64,000 nt of DNA from Cycas panzhihuaensis (taxonomy: Eukaryota; Cycadophyta): assembly GCA_023213395.1 (NCBI GenBank), contig CM041465.1:136965741-137029740 (forward strand), given 5' to 3'. Shown piece by piece: positions 11,636 to 22,730 of this stretch. Position 1 is the first letter of the stretch. Each line of letters opens with the position of its first letter. The position numbers and the translations under genes are program-made. A model generated the notes under the pieces. The model saw nothing but the letters and a program-made list of their open reading frames with translations, had not been told where the DNA came from and made no database searches.

Positions 11636-12164
11636 AACCTTCATTCCTAGCATTAAGTCTTGACCTTGTGTATTTATATTTTTGTTACTTTAGGCCCTTA
11701 ATCCTAAAGTGTCATTTGTTGTATTATAAAATTGTCTTTTGTCTTGTAGTGACTTTCCTCACATGTGTTTGTGAGAAGTCAACTTTTGTGGGCTCTAACC
11801 TTATCCTTGGAGATAGTAGAGTCCTAATCAGATTTGGCTCCTAGTCTTGATGGGTGACATGTGTTGAGATCCTGATCATCCATTCTCCTTTATAAGGAGC
11901 CCTATTCTCATGTTTTGGAATGTAGTATTTTGTGTTAGAGTTATGCTGCTATAAGTGTTTCTTGTAGGTGAAGTGTTGAGAGTAATTCTACTTCATGCTT
12001 GTATGTTGAGATAGGTTGAGTTGAGGTGCAATACTCCTCCCTATCATCTTTCATGTTGTACTACATCATTTCTTTAATCTAAGTGTATTGTCTTTCATAT
12101 TTCGATGTCCTCTCCAGCTTCTCAATAGATTCTGGCTCCTGTATTGTCTCTATTTCGTCTTTCA
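11630..12164 (+). repeat. Copia-A1 3' LTR
   Basis: About 535 bp, TGTTAGAACC to TCTTTCA, followed directly by TSD ttatc at 12165-12169. Confidence 0.95.
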
Positions 12165-12688
12165 TTATCAATCCAGTTATTACTTGTTATGGTATTGATG
12201 GTTACGTAAAAGGATTTTGGTAGCTTACTTGCTACCATCTCCACTAGTTCTTGCTCTGAAATAGTAGCACCTACGCTTAAGAGATCATTTCTTCTCGAAA
12301 CAACTTTATGAATAAATGCAGATATAATATCAAATTCGTTGATATGCAAATTAAATAGCTCCTCCTTAAGGGCTATTATTCTAGCCTTGTTCTTTTGACT
12401 GTATAGATTTTTGAAATAAGTCCATATTGCAGACGGGGAATTTAAATTTTTCACATACATGAGGAGAGGATTTGAGACTGAAAGTTTGAGAATAATTACA
12501 CCTGTATTATCTTTTTCTATCCAGCTGGCTAGATCAACACTTGTAGCAGCAGGTTGGGCTTCAGCTCCATTTGTAATATTCCATGCGTTTTTAGCTCTCA
12601 GAAAGGTTTCTATCGTAATTTTCCAAATGTGGCAGTTTGAATCTGTTAGTTTGTCTTGATCAGACAAAGCTAAGATTGTGGAGGTCAT
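12165..12688 (-). pseudogene. Copia-B1 gag, N-terminal part
   Basis: On the minus strand the frame opens at 12688 with MTSTILALSDQDKLTDSN and runs without a stop to the Copia-A1 junction. It has the UBN2-type copia gag pattern: HIWKITIETFLRAKNAW, IWTYFKNLYSQ, LKEELFNLHINEFD and MVASKLPKSF. The Copia-B2 gag (28037 to 21331, minus) is clearly homologous. The reading resumes at 5450 on the far side of Copia-A1. Everything after gag is missing, so this is a 5' fragment of its element. Confidence 0.88.
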
Positions 12689-13374
12689 CCTTAAAATAGA
12701 AAACTAATCTGGGCAGTTTTGATCGTACAACTATACGGAATTTTGTACAAAACCCTAACTGTATAGATGGGTACGATATATATCTCAAAAGAGAGGTAAT
12801 TTCATGCTCATTACAGATCTATAACTATTTTATCAAAGTAGTCTACAGAATGTGAGAAATTTAACTCAAAAGCTAGAGAGGGGCAACTAGGGTTTTAAAG
12901 AAAAATCCTTCGATTTAAATGAAATCTTCCACCAAATCTCACAAAATATGTTTCAATCTCTTCGATTTAATGATTCTCAGATTATGCAACCAGATTTGTT
13001 CGAGAAAATCAAAGATTAAAAAAAAAAAATGGAGAAAGGAGCCTCAAACCCTTGCAGATCGAAGAGAAGCAAAAACAACCTCAAGATGAGCCTAAATCAC
13101 TTCGCGTCTGAAGAAAGAAATGATGTCTTTACTGAGACAAACCTACTGGTCAATTTTCATTCAAAACTGAGCACTTCGAAAAAGTCATGCTTGTATAGGT
13201 CCGTATAGGACTGTACAACTCCGTACTGCAATAAATTTTGCAGTCTTCATTCTTTTTGAACTTTGTCCTTTATCTTCCTTGAGTTCCAGAATGATTTGAT
13301 TTGATGTGGTTTAGAATCCTTCTTACAACTGCAACTTGCTTGTCAGGCAGACAAACTAACCTGCTTTGATACCA
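12689..13374 (-). other. Copia-B1 leader and primer-binding site
   Basis: The leader before gag (minus strand) has no ORF of note. At 13361-13374 the minus strand reads TGGTATCAAAGCAG, an iMet-type primer-binding site with one change from the consensus, adjoining the LTR. A leader of the same size class precedes the Copia-B2 gag. Confidence 0.75.
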
Positions 13375-13590
13375 TGTTAAATTCACTAGACAGAAAAATG
13401 ATGTGAAGATAACTTGTATTGCAGTGAGACAATGTCTCCTTAAATATACATGATTCAATACAACTGTTACAATTTGATTTGTAATTGACCCTCTCGAGCA
13501 TGACACGTGGCAGACAGAAAGAGGGAGTTACAAAGAGGGGTTTATAACATTACTCTTTTAATAACTAGGATATAACATTATACTCTAACA
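13375..13590 (-). repeat. Copia-B1 5' LTR
   Basis: A 216-bp LTR, on the plus strand TGTTAAATTCAC to ATACTCTAACA. Its outer end resembles the Copia-B2 LTR (both end with a variant of ATAACATTATAYTCTAACA), so the two elements belong to one short-LTR copia group. The partner LTR has been lost. Confidence 0.75.
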
Positions 13591-15049
13591 TAACTTAAAG
13601 TACATTTGCACTTTATAACATTACATTACTAAAGTGACTGACTTTTACAATATAATTAGAAAGTACATCAAGGTGAATTAATGAATAAATCATTAATTCT
13701 ATCACCTTCATAGGAGGGTAGTGGTCACCAAAAGAAATACCAACCAATTTGGATAATTGTGTGTGAAACAAGTATTGTAGAAATCCTATACAAGTTGCTT
13801 AATAGATGACCATCCAAGAGTATACAAAACTAACTTGGATATTTGTCTCTAGAAACGTATTACCGGGTCACAAAATTTCATGTAGGGTGCTTAATAGATG
13901 CCAAACTTTGAACCATAAACCAAATCTACCATCTCGATCTCTTTTCTTCACATTGCAAAAAAATCCCTCTGAAGTAAACAAACTCTGTCTCTAAGATATT
14001 TTTTGCAAAACAAAAGTTGTGCTTTTGTCCTCCTAACTCAAAGGAACTTCTAATACAATTATGGACAATTCACAAGAATCCTATCCTTAGCTTTGGATGT
14101 GTTCCTTCTTTTATGACTCCAAAAACTAGAACCAAAATCCTGGTACAAGCTTTTCGAGATTGTATGTTGTTCCTTTGCTTCTTTTCATATAACCTACACT
14201 CTTTTGTCTGCGTGCTAAAACTCTTTCTACATCCAACACTCAAATAAACTTGATGCCTTCTTCCTCATGTTCCTCCAGCTAAATCTCCTTTGCTCACTGC
14301 CTTTGTCTCTTCTACATTGGCTTTGTCTCGTTTCACGTCTAATTTGATTTTCTGTCATTAATTCCATTAAGGTTCTATGAAGGAATCTAAGCTATGGTGG
14401 CTGTGAAATGTTTCCAATTATTATTGTTTGAAAATGACCATCATTTGCTCGCCATGTCTAATTTATGAAAAATACCTCCATGTCGTTAATCTCTTAATGA
14501 TCCTTACTATCCAGATGTCCAGGCACCTTTATTGTGACTACAACTAGGTTGGTCTAACGTGGATATGTAAACCAATGAGAGAGTTATGTGTGGAATGGCA
14601 CAGATTTATCATCTATCCTTGTGTTTTTGCATTTCTGTGGCTTTACAGGCGGTTATTTAATTTCGGAGGTCCATCAATGGGTTTGCAAGCGACGCTTCTT
14701 TGTATCTCCATTTAATTGCTCATTTGCACATTTGTGAGGAGTTTGTTACTCTCTGAGACTTAGCTTAATTGTTGAATTTAAAGCCTCACATCCTTTCCTT
14801 CTGGAGTCCATTTGCAGTGATATGATGGTTAGAAAGTTGGAAACCTATTCTTCCACTTGATGAAATCATTCTCTACATACTTTTATGTGTATCAACTGAG
14901 CTCTTGAACCCAATGATGTTATGTGAACCTTTGTACCCAACATCTACCCTTACATTATTCTCTCCTCTATTCCTTGTTTGTTCATATTACATGCTCCCCT
15001 TTTTGCACTACCTATTTGGAGCAATCTAGTTGGCTTTTATATTATGCAA
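13591..15049. other. Unassigned AT-rich DNA between elements
   Basis: No LTR, primer-binding site, conserved protein motif or convincing gene was recognised. Only short open frames (at most 76 codons) occur on either strand. A phrase close to GCTTAATAGATG occurs twice (13796 and 13890), but no array was seen. It could be old repeat decay or true intergenic DNA. Confidence 0.5.
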
Positions 15050-15054
15050 GCCAC

Positions 15055-15870
15055 TATTGGAGCGAAATCTGGCATGTATGACGTTTTGGACCATGGAAAA
15101 ATTAGAATGCATGCTTGTGCTAACTAGAAGAATGCAGGTACGTATCTCTGAGGTACAAACGTGTGAATGCATGACAAAAAATAGTGGAAAAATCCAGAAA
15201 AAGGACTCTCGGGGAATGTGTTACAGGGTGTGTACTCGAATGGTATGTATGCATACAAGAATGCACACAGTATGCACAAAGGAAATTTGTGGTATATATG
15301 CCCAAATTTAGACCATACACTCCAGATGGGATGATGTCACCTAGGGACACGTGTACGTACAAACGTACAGACAGAAAAGACACTAATTAATGGATTGTAA
15401 TGTATCTTAAGTGAAAAGGCACTATTTGTTAAGGAATGGAATGGTTGTGACCAGAAGGCACAACCATTCCTCTAAAAGGCATGTATTTAGGTATTTGTGG
15501 GTACTTTTCTCACCATTTTGATGTGCGAGCCAAGTATTGTATCTAGTCTTAGCCAGTGTGCAACATTGAATGTAATAGTGTGTTCCAATAAGGTATGGTA
15601 TGCATGAGCATTGCAGGGAATGCATGTAGTGATACATTCTACACTTACATGGGAATGCACAAATAGTGATATTGCTTAATATAATCAAGAGTTATGTGGA
15701 ATATTGTGTATTGTGCATGATAAAGCGATTGCATGTGGAATATATGATGGCTTGCTAACTAATATGATGGAATAATGTGCTATTATGTTGTTGTAGTGAT
15801 GATGTTAATAATTTAGTAATATAATCATGTTGATTGACCCTCACAAGTGTAGTGAAATAAGAAGTCAACG
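15055..15870 (+). repeat. Gypsy-A1 5' LTR
   Basis: About 816 bp. It starts TATTGGAGCG where the 3' LTR starts TGTTGGAACA, so the terminal TG has mutated, and it ends GTCAACG before the primer-binding site. Relative to the 3' LTR it carries an extra block near 15480-15540 and lacks about 40 bp near its end, so the pair is old. Confidence 0.85.
15438..15470 (+). other. Perfect 12-bp stem-loop in Gypsy-A1 LTR
   Basis: GGAATGGTTGTG and CACAACCATTCC pair perfectly around a 9-base loop. The same stem-loop is kept unchanged in the 3' LTR at 63336-63368. A shorter GGAATGCA/TGCATTCC hairpin sits in the Gypsy-A2 LTR near 48341-48362. Function unknown; an RNA structure or palindromic factor site is inference. 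Confidence 0.6.
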
Positions 15871-15871
15871 T

Positions 15872-15884
15872 TGGTTCCATTGCC
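15872..15884 (+). other. Gypsy-A1 primer-binding site, tRNA-Glu type
   Basis: TGGTTCCATTGCC differs by one base from TGGTTCCGTTGCC, the complement of the 3' end of plant tRNA-Glu as I recall it (GGCAACGGAA plus CCA). Gypsy-A2 has the unmutated form. Confidence 0.65.
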
Positions 15885-16011
15885 TAAGTCCACTAAAAAG
15901 GGACTGGGCCAAGGTGTTTTCTAAGTGTATTATGTGCAAAGGCCAAAGGACACTGGCTGTTGTCATGATGGTATGCGCTTACTAAGCCTCCAACAGCCAA
16001 GGTACCTACCA

Positions 16012-17992
16012 ATGCCACCAAAGAGGCCTTTGAAGACAAGGGAACCACAAAAGAATACCTCACCGAAGGGATTAGTGGAATGTAGCAGAGAAAGGGCATT
16101 ATAATGGTCAAAGGAATCCAGATTGAGAAGGGCAAGGAGATTAAGCCTTAATAAAAGTGAGACTAAGGAGTAGTTCATTGAGGAATCTGAGGCAAGTGGA
16201 GCCTAGACACCTTAGGAATAAGAAGTGGTAAGGCATGGGGAACAAATCATTCTAACATGTGTCCCAATTGAATTTGACATCATCAGCCTGAAAAAGGAAC
16301 AAAATTTACAAGGAAATTTGAAACAAAGTAGCATTACAGATATTGAGGAAAATACCCTAGGGAAGGAGCAAGGAACAAATGTGGATGATACTCCAAAGGA
16401 CCTAAGTGATCATGAGGAGAAGGTGGAGGAAGGTCCCTTAGCATATTGGGAAAACAAGCTAACAAGACAACTGTTTGAAGTTCGTTGAAGAAGGGATTCC
16501 AGGAATAATTTCTAATAGTGACAGTGTTAACAGTTCAGGGACTGGGAATACCTAAAATCATTCACTTGCGGACATCTTTTAACAATCCTCTGTTTGGAAG
16601 GGGAAGTACTAACAGAAGCACACCATGGACGCCACTCCAAAATAGAATTGAGGAAGGAAGGGACTCCCCAAATAAATCAACCTCAAAAGAGGAAAATTCA
16701 CCATCATTGGGAGAGACACCGATGAATTCACAAGGATGGATGATTCAAGAGATTTTGGGAAGTTAATCCTCAACAACACATTAGATGCTGTAGAGCACGC
16801 ATATCTATTTCAAAATCTAATGACATGAAAAGAATCACAGATGAGCAAGAAATAAAGGCAAGATTTGCTTGCACCTTGAGAGGAGTACCATTGGCATGGT
16901 ACAAAGAATTGGGTAAAGCAGAATCGTGGGCAAATGTAAAGAAATTGTTTGAGGAGAGATTCTGAAAATTTCGTAGCAATGGGTTTGTCAGAATTGCATT
17001 GAAGGAGATTAAGCAAAAACTTGGTGAATCAATGTTAACTTATATTAGCCATATGAAGATAATTGTGGCCAACATGATCAATGAGACAATGAATGACCAT
17101 AATATGAAAAATTACTTTGTTAGAGATATAAATGGGAAATTGAGATCAATGATGCATGTGCATCCCCTAAAACCTTTCAAAAATGCTCAGGAGTTGGCAT
17201 TAGATTTTGAAGCAGAAGTGGATGCCTAAACAGTAGGGCGTGGCTTGTTCTACTTAAATTACATGAAGAAATAAGGGAAATGAAGCAAAATCAATGTAAT
17301 AGACCTAGTCTTTTAGTGGAAAAGTTAAAAGAAGGCTTGGAAATTGAAAATTTGAGAAAAGAAGTGGTAAGTTTAAAAATGAAGAACAAGGAGGAGGAAG
17401 AAGAAAGCGAAAAGAGAAAAGAAAGAATCCAAAATTGAGAATTGCTATTGGATCTGTGAAGAAGACTCACATTCCACAAAGGAATGTGAGCTCAACTTGA
17501 AAAATAGTGCAATGAGACAACAAGACAAGTGGTATCATATCTACGACATTGACAACCGCAATACTAGAGAATGTTTCTATAACCTAAGAGGTAGGAGTTA
17601 TAGCGGTTGAGGAAGAGGAAGGGGAACCAATTCGGCTAGGAATGTATCTCCTACACGTTATGCATAAGAAGGTTCAAAGAAAAAGCCACTAATGGGTAGA
17701 TGCTTAATATGTTTGGAATTTGGACATTGGAAATCAAAATGTCCTATGACCAAAGCCTCTGGGGAAAATCCCTTCGTATGTAAAAACTATGGACTAGGAA
17801 ACCACATAATAGAGGAATGTAAGGGAAAAGCAAAGGTCACCAATTTAATGACTGTAATTCCCAAGACCGATAAAAATGTTAAATTACAAATAAGAAGTCA
17901 GCAGAAAGGAAGGGAGAAAGTGATTGGCGACTATCCAAATCAATAAGTGGAAATGGATCATTTCAAATTAGCAGAGAGAACCTTGGAAGAAG
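16012..17992 (+). pseudogene. Gypsy-A1 gag with zinc-knuckle region (broken)
   Basis: The start MPPKRPLKTREPQKNTSPKG at 16012 parallels MPPKRPSKSEEPQK in Gypsy-A2. The capsid block has ACTLRGVPLAWYKEL-like residues near 16865-16910 and HNMKNYFVRDIN near 17097-17135. Knuckle-like stretches follow: a YWICEEDSHSTKEC remnant near 17440-17485, a degraded second copy near 17530-17575, CLICLEFGHWKSKC near 17701-17745, and a fourth, CKNYGLGNHIIEEC, near 17780-17820, with one zinc cysteine lost. Many stops and shifts break the frame. The gene is cut at 17992 by Copia-B2, and the TSD agaag occupies 17988-17992. Confidence 0.8.
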
Positions 17993-18192
17993 TGTTGAAC
18001 ATACACCATAGAAGAGAGAATGAATTGATTCATTATTGAAGATGCAAGTACATATATATAATTAGGATTTGTAACCACCCTGGAACCAACTTGTAACTAA
18101 ATTACCTCTGGATGACGTGTCATACAGTTAGTTACATTAGGGTACATAAATTTATTAACTTACAACCTAGGATAAAACATTATATTCTAACA
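17993..18192 (-). repeat. Copia-B2 3' LTR
   Basis: 200 bp, nearly identical to 28737-28937 apart from scattered changes. On the minus strand it is preceded by a purine tract (complement of CCCTCTCTT at 18193-18202). Confidence 0.92.
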
Positions 18193-18207
18193 CCCTCTCT
18201 TAATGTT

Positions 18208-19860
18208 TTATCCAATTAATCCTATTTTGTCTCTAAGTATTTGAAATCTATCTTTTCCTAGTGGTTTCGTCAATATATCAGCCACTTGTTCATTTGTGGC
18301 ACAATAGACAAGATCTATTTCTCTGTTTTGAACTTTTTCCCTAATAAAATGACGTTGAACTTCAATGTGTTTGGTTCTGGCATGAAACATTGGATTTTTG
18401 GTAAGCTTGATTGTACTATGATTGTCGCAGTAGAGTGTTGTTGCTATCTTTTGAGGTGCTTCCAGATCTTTCATTAGTTGTCTGAGCCAAAGTGCTTTAG
18501 TTGTTGCACTGACTACTGATTTGTACTCTGCTTCTGTTGATGATAGTGCTATAGTGGCTTATTTTTTACTACTCCAAGATATTGGTGAGGATCCTAGAAA
18601 GAAACAATATCCATTGGTTGATTTTCTTTGCTCCTTATCACTTGCCTAATCTGAATCACAGAATCCTATTAGTTGATGCGATGTTTCTTTTCGAAACATT
18701 AGCTTCAATTTAGTTGTTCCTTTGAGATATCTCAAAATTCTTTTTGCAGTATTCCAATGTCTTGTTCTTGGCTCATGCATGTATCTGGATGTTAAACTCA
18801 TAGCATACGAGATGTCAGGTCTGGTTGCGATGAGATAGATGAGACTTCCAACAAGTTGTCTATATAGAGTGGCATCAATACAGGATTCTCCTTCATCTGG
18901 AGTCAGATTGCAGTTTACTTCCATGGGAGTGGAACAAGGACTGCATTCTTCCATTCCAAACATTGTTAGCAAATCTTTGATGTGTTTGCTTTGTTACAAA
19001 GTAATTGAATTGGTCTGTTGTTCAATTTGGATTTCCAAGTAGTAATTGAGGAGTCCTAAATTAGTCATCTCAAATTTGTTTTCTAGTTGCTTCTTTATAT
19101 CAGATATTGATTCATCATCATCACCTGTGAGGATCATGTCATCTACATACACTGCTATTATAGTTATTGCTCCATTTCTATTCTTTACATACAAACTTGA
19201 GTCTGAGTTGCTTCTTTGGAAACCATTTTTTCAAAGATGGCTATCTAATTTAGCATACCATGCACAAGGAGCATGTTTCAGTCCATATAGTGCCTTTTTT
19301 AGTTTACACACTAAATGCTCTTGTCCTTGTCTAATGTAACCCTCTGGTTGACACGTATAACTTTTCTTCAATTTCACCATTCAGAAAAGCACTTTTCACA
19401 TCCAACTGATATATTTTCCAATTCTTTTGTGTTGCTAGGGCTATAACTGTTTTAGCTGTGTTTAGCTTAGCCATTGGAGAAAAGGTTTCTTCATAGCCTA
19501 TATCCGCTATTTGTGTATATCCCTTTGCAACTAGTCTGGCCTTGTATTTTTCTATCTTTCCATCAAGTTCCTTTTTGATTTTATAGACCCATTTACAGTT
19601 TACAACTGATTTATTTGATGGCATCTCTACTAGTTCCCAGGCCTGATTTTTGTTTATTGAATCTAGCTCAACATCCATGGCTTTCCTCCATTCTATATGA
19701 TCTTTGGCTTCAATGAAAGATTGTGGCTCTACATTACTGGACAAAGCTCTCAGCTTTTGGCTTCTTGTTCTATGAGGAAGTATTTCACCTTTACTTTCCT
19801 TTATAGTTTTGAAGTACCATTTGGGAACTTTCTTTTTCTTTTCTTCTTCAGTCTTCAATT
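18208..19860 (-). pseudogene. Copia-B2 reverse transcriptase and RNase H (broken)
   Basis: Minus-strand reading from 19858: VPKWYFKTIKESKG, WRKAMDVELDSINKNQAWEL (19670), CKWVYKIKKELDGKIEKYKA (19570), YQLDVKSAFLNGE (19390), then frame breaks. The RT active site AVYVDDMILTGDD is near 19120-19160. The distal part has LYRQLVGSLIYLIATRPDIS near 18800-18870. RNase H ends with LYCDNHSTIKLTKNP, HARTKHIEVQRHFI and VADILTKPLGKDRFQ before 18208. YVDD is intact, but at least three breaks disrupt the frame. Confidence 0.92.
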
Positions 19861-20062
19861 TTTCTGAGGAGCCTTCTTCAATTTATAGAGTGGAATCTGA
19901 GTAAGATTCTTGAGGTGAAGCAGACTCTTCTGAAATTTCTTCTGAGGTTATGTCAGACTCCTCTTCCATAGGAGTGTATGGTGGAGCTATTTGAGTTGTC
20001 TTTTTAATCACCTGAATTTGGCTTGTACTTTCTTCTTTGTTTTCCTCATTTAAGACAACATC

Positions 20063-21330
20063 TCAACTTACATATACCTTGTTGGTTTTCAGATCTATGC
20101 ACTTGTATGCCTTTGAGTTTTTGCTATATCCAACCATAATGCATTCCAAACTTTTTGAAACTAGTTTGGTTCTTTTCTTATCTGGAATGTGAACAAAGGC
20201 TTGGTTGTCAAATACTTTCAGATGACTTACGTCAAGCTTCCTTCCTGACCATGCTTCTTCTGGAGTATGATGTTCTATTGCTTTTGTTGGACTTCTATTT
20301 AATAAGTAATAGGCTGTGCTAATTGCTTCGGTCCAATATGACCTTGGAATATTTTTCCAATGCATCATGCTCCGAACCATTTCCAAGATGACTCTATTCT
20401 TTCTTTTTGCAACCCTGTTGGATTAGGGTGTATAAGGTGTTGTAAACTGTCTTCGTATTCCTTTGGTTTTACAATACTCCAAAAATTCTTTGGAGATATA
20501 TTCACATCTGCCATTGGACCTTATACATTTGATTTTGGCATTGGTTTCTAATTCAGTTTCAGCCTTAAATTCTTTGAATACATTAAAATTTTTTGATTTA
20601 GCATGCAAAAAATAAACCTAGATTTTTTTGGTCAAATCATCTATGAAAGTGAGGAAGTATCTACTTCCATTGACGGAGTGTGGAGTGAAAGGACCACAAA
20701 GATTAGTATGTATCAGTTCTATTTTTTCTTGGGCTTGCCATTTGCTTTCTTGAAATGGCAGCCTGTGCTATTTGCCAGATTGGCAACTTTTACATATAAA
20801 GTTACTTGATGTGATATGAGGTAAACCAATCACTAAATCTTTCTTCTCCATATTTTTTAGTTTTTCTATGGGAAGATGATCGTACTTCAAATGCTACATT
20901 TTATCATTATGACTTACAACAGTACAAGCTTTTACATCAGGCAAAATAGAGTGTGATAGCAGCCTATATAGGTCATTGCTTTCAACCACTTTGGCGATTA
21001 CAATTCCATTGTTCTTCATATCAAGAATATAACAAAAACCCTTTTCATCAATTACAGTGCTCAACCCTTTCTTTTTAAGCTGGGAGACAGATAAAAGATT
21101 CATTTTAAAACCTGGCACCAGAAGTACATTCTTGATTTTCTCAACTTTGTCTTTTATCTTGACAGCAATGGTTCTGACTCCTTTGATTTCAAGAGAGTAT
21201 TTGTCTCCCAGTTCTACTGATTTGTCATCAGTGTATGGCTGGAAATTCTCGAACCATTCTTCTCGACTGGTCATGTGACGCGATGCTCATGAATCGATGT
21301 ACCAAACGTCCTTGTCCTAGAGGCTTGCTG
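20063..21330 (-). pseudogene. Copia-B2 protease and integrase (broken)
   Basis: The protease start lies near 21290-21310 on the minus strand, where WYIDS is followed by a stop in place of the expected glycine and then ASRHMTS; the catalytic aspartate remains. The downstream protease shows NVLLVPGFKMNLLSVSQLKK near 21060-21120. The integrase core shows RSNGRCEYISKEF near 20500-20530 (the DNGGE motif is mutated) and MEMVRSMMHWKNIPRSYW near 20340-20386. KAYKCIDLKTNKVYVS near 20063-20110 marks the integrase C-terminal copia region. Stops near 20420 and 20610 break it. Confidence 0.85.
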
Positions 21331-22157
21331 TTAGTGCAACAACGAATGTTGTTTCTTCTTCTTTATCATGATCATCATCACCGACCTGTTCTTTACTATA
21401 GTTCCCCATTGGTCTATTCCCTCTTTGGATATTTGCTTTCTTGCACTGGTATGGATAATGTTCTGATTTGCACAATGATAACATATATCAAAGGTTTTAC
21501 AGGAACTAGCAAAATGGCCGATCTTACTGCAAGTGTAACAGATCCTTGAAGAAATGTTGCGCCCTCGCCCTCTTGAATCTTGCCAACATCTACATGATGG
21601 AGTACGACTTTCAGGAGCTTTTCCTCTTCCTTTGTTTCGTCCTCTAGATCCCAGGTTCAATCTGGATGCGAATGTGTCTTCAAGTTCTCCTGCACCTTCA
21701 TATTGTTTATTTCTTTGTTCCTGTTCTAGTAGTAGCCCTGTCAACGTGTCCGTTGTCATTGTTGTTATTTAATTTGCATTAGTAATGGTATTTATTGTAA
21801 CATCGAATGACTTGGGTAATTTGCTAACCACAAGTTCTACTAATGCATGATCTGTAACTGGATCATCTGCACTGGAGAGATCATTTCTCAGTGAAATCAC
21901 CTTATGTAAGAATTTTGTGATTGTTTCAGACTCCTTCATGTGGAGTTTGAACAATTCTTCTTTAAGAGTTATTATCTTAACTCTATTATTTTGTCCATAT
22001 AAGTTCTCCAGATACTTCTAAATGCTTGTAGTGGAGTAAAGATTCTCAACATAAATGAGAAGAGAATCAAATATTAACAGTTTTAATATGATGACTCCAG
22101 TGCTGTCCCTTTCTTCCTAATTAGTTTGGGCAGTCCCTGCATCTTTAGGCTTGACTT
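21331..22157 (-). pseudogene. Copia-B2 gag, C-terminal part
   Basis: This continues the gag that starts at 28037 and was cut by Chromo-2. Minus-strand features are TGVIILKLLIFD, LKEELFKLHMKESETITKFL (near 21925), VSKLPKSFDVTINTIT (near 21800), TGLLLEQEQRNKQ (near 21725) and a zinc knuckle CYTCSKIGHFASSC (near 21490-21535). One or two stops interrupt it near 22020 and 22120. Confidence 0.88.
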
Positions 22158-22730
22158 TGTAGTGATCTAGTTCTACTTTTATAGCAATTTTTCTCAAAAA
22201 CAATCCATAAAAACAATAACTAGATGCTATTCAACAAGAAAATGAATAAGGAATAGAAATTATAGAATCCACCAAAGTAAATAATAATCTTTATTGTCAA
22301 ATAATACCAAAATAGAATGAAATTACAACAAAATACCAATCTTTCTTGAAGAAGTGAGCTTCCCTCTTCGAGGCGAGGAACCCTCCAAACTGTAGCCCCC
22401 AAATGGGCGAGTTAATTGCAACCCTAGAACTGAAAATACACAACCAAAAGAACCTCCAAATGATGGTTTGGGATGTGGCCCAAACTTCCTATATATAGCG
22501 ATCAAAATACTTCAATTAGAAGACGGCTAGACTGGGTGATATTATCCTTAATATTGCTTAAACAGAAGTTGGCCATAACTCCAAAACTGGCAGGTTAACT
22601 TTAAACGATCATAACTTTTGATAGAGATGTTGAAATTGACTTTCGTCTGAACCATTGGAATCCTCATTCAGAGGCCTTCGATTTGAATGGTTACATGGCA
22701 TAGTTTTGACTAGATTTTTAGAATGTTACA
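22158..22730 (-). repeat. Chromo-2 3' LTR
   Basis: About 573 bp, paired with 27322-27906. On the minus strand it is preceded by the polypurine tract AAGGGGAGGGACT (complement at 22731-22743). Confidence 0.9.

Larger units (their letters stand above)
5451..12164 (+). mobile_element. Copia-A1: nearly complete Ty1/copia element
   Basis: Both LTRs, an iMet primer-binding site, gag, protease, integrase, RT, RNase H and a G-rich polypurine tract are present in copia order (integrase before RT). A perfect 5-bp TSD, ttatc, flanks it (5446-5450 and 12165-12169), and removing the element restores a copia gag reading on the minus strand. By eye the LTRs differ by about eight substitutions and two small indels over roughly 530 bp, so this is one of the younger insertions here. 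Copia-A2 at 40630-46034 is a second copy. A handful of stops and frameshifts make it defective. Confidence 0.95.

Noticed and set aside
13806-14247. Two short plus-strand open frames as possible host genes
   Set aside because: 62 and 76 codons, no conserved motif, no supporting splice or codon pattern.
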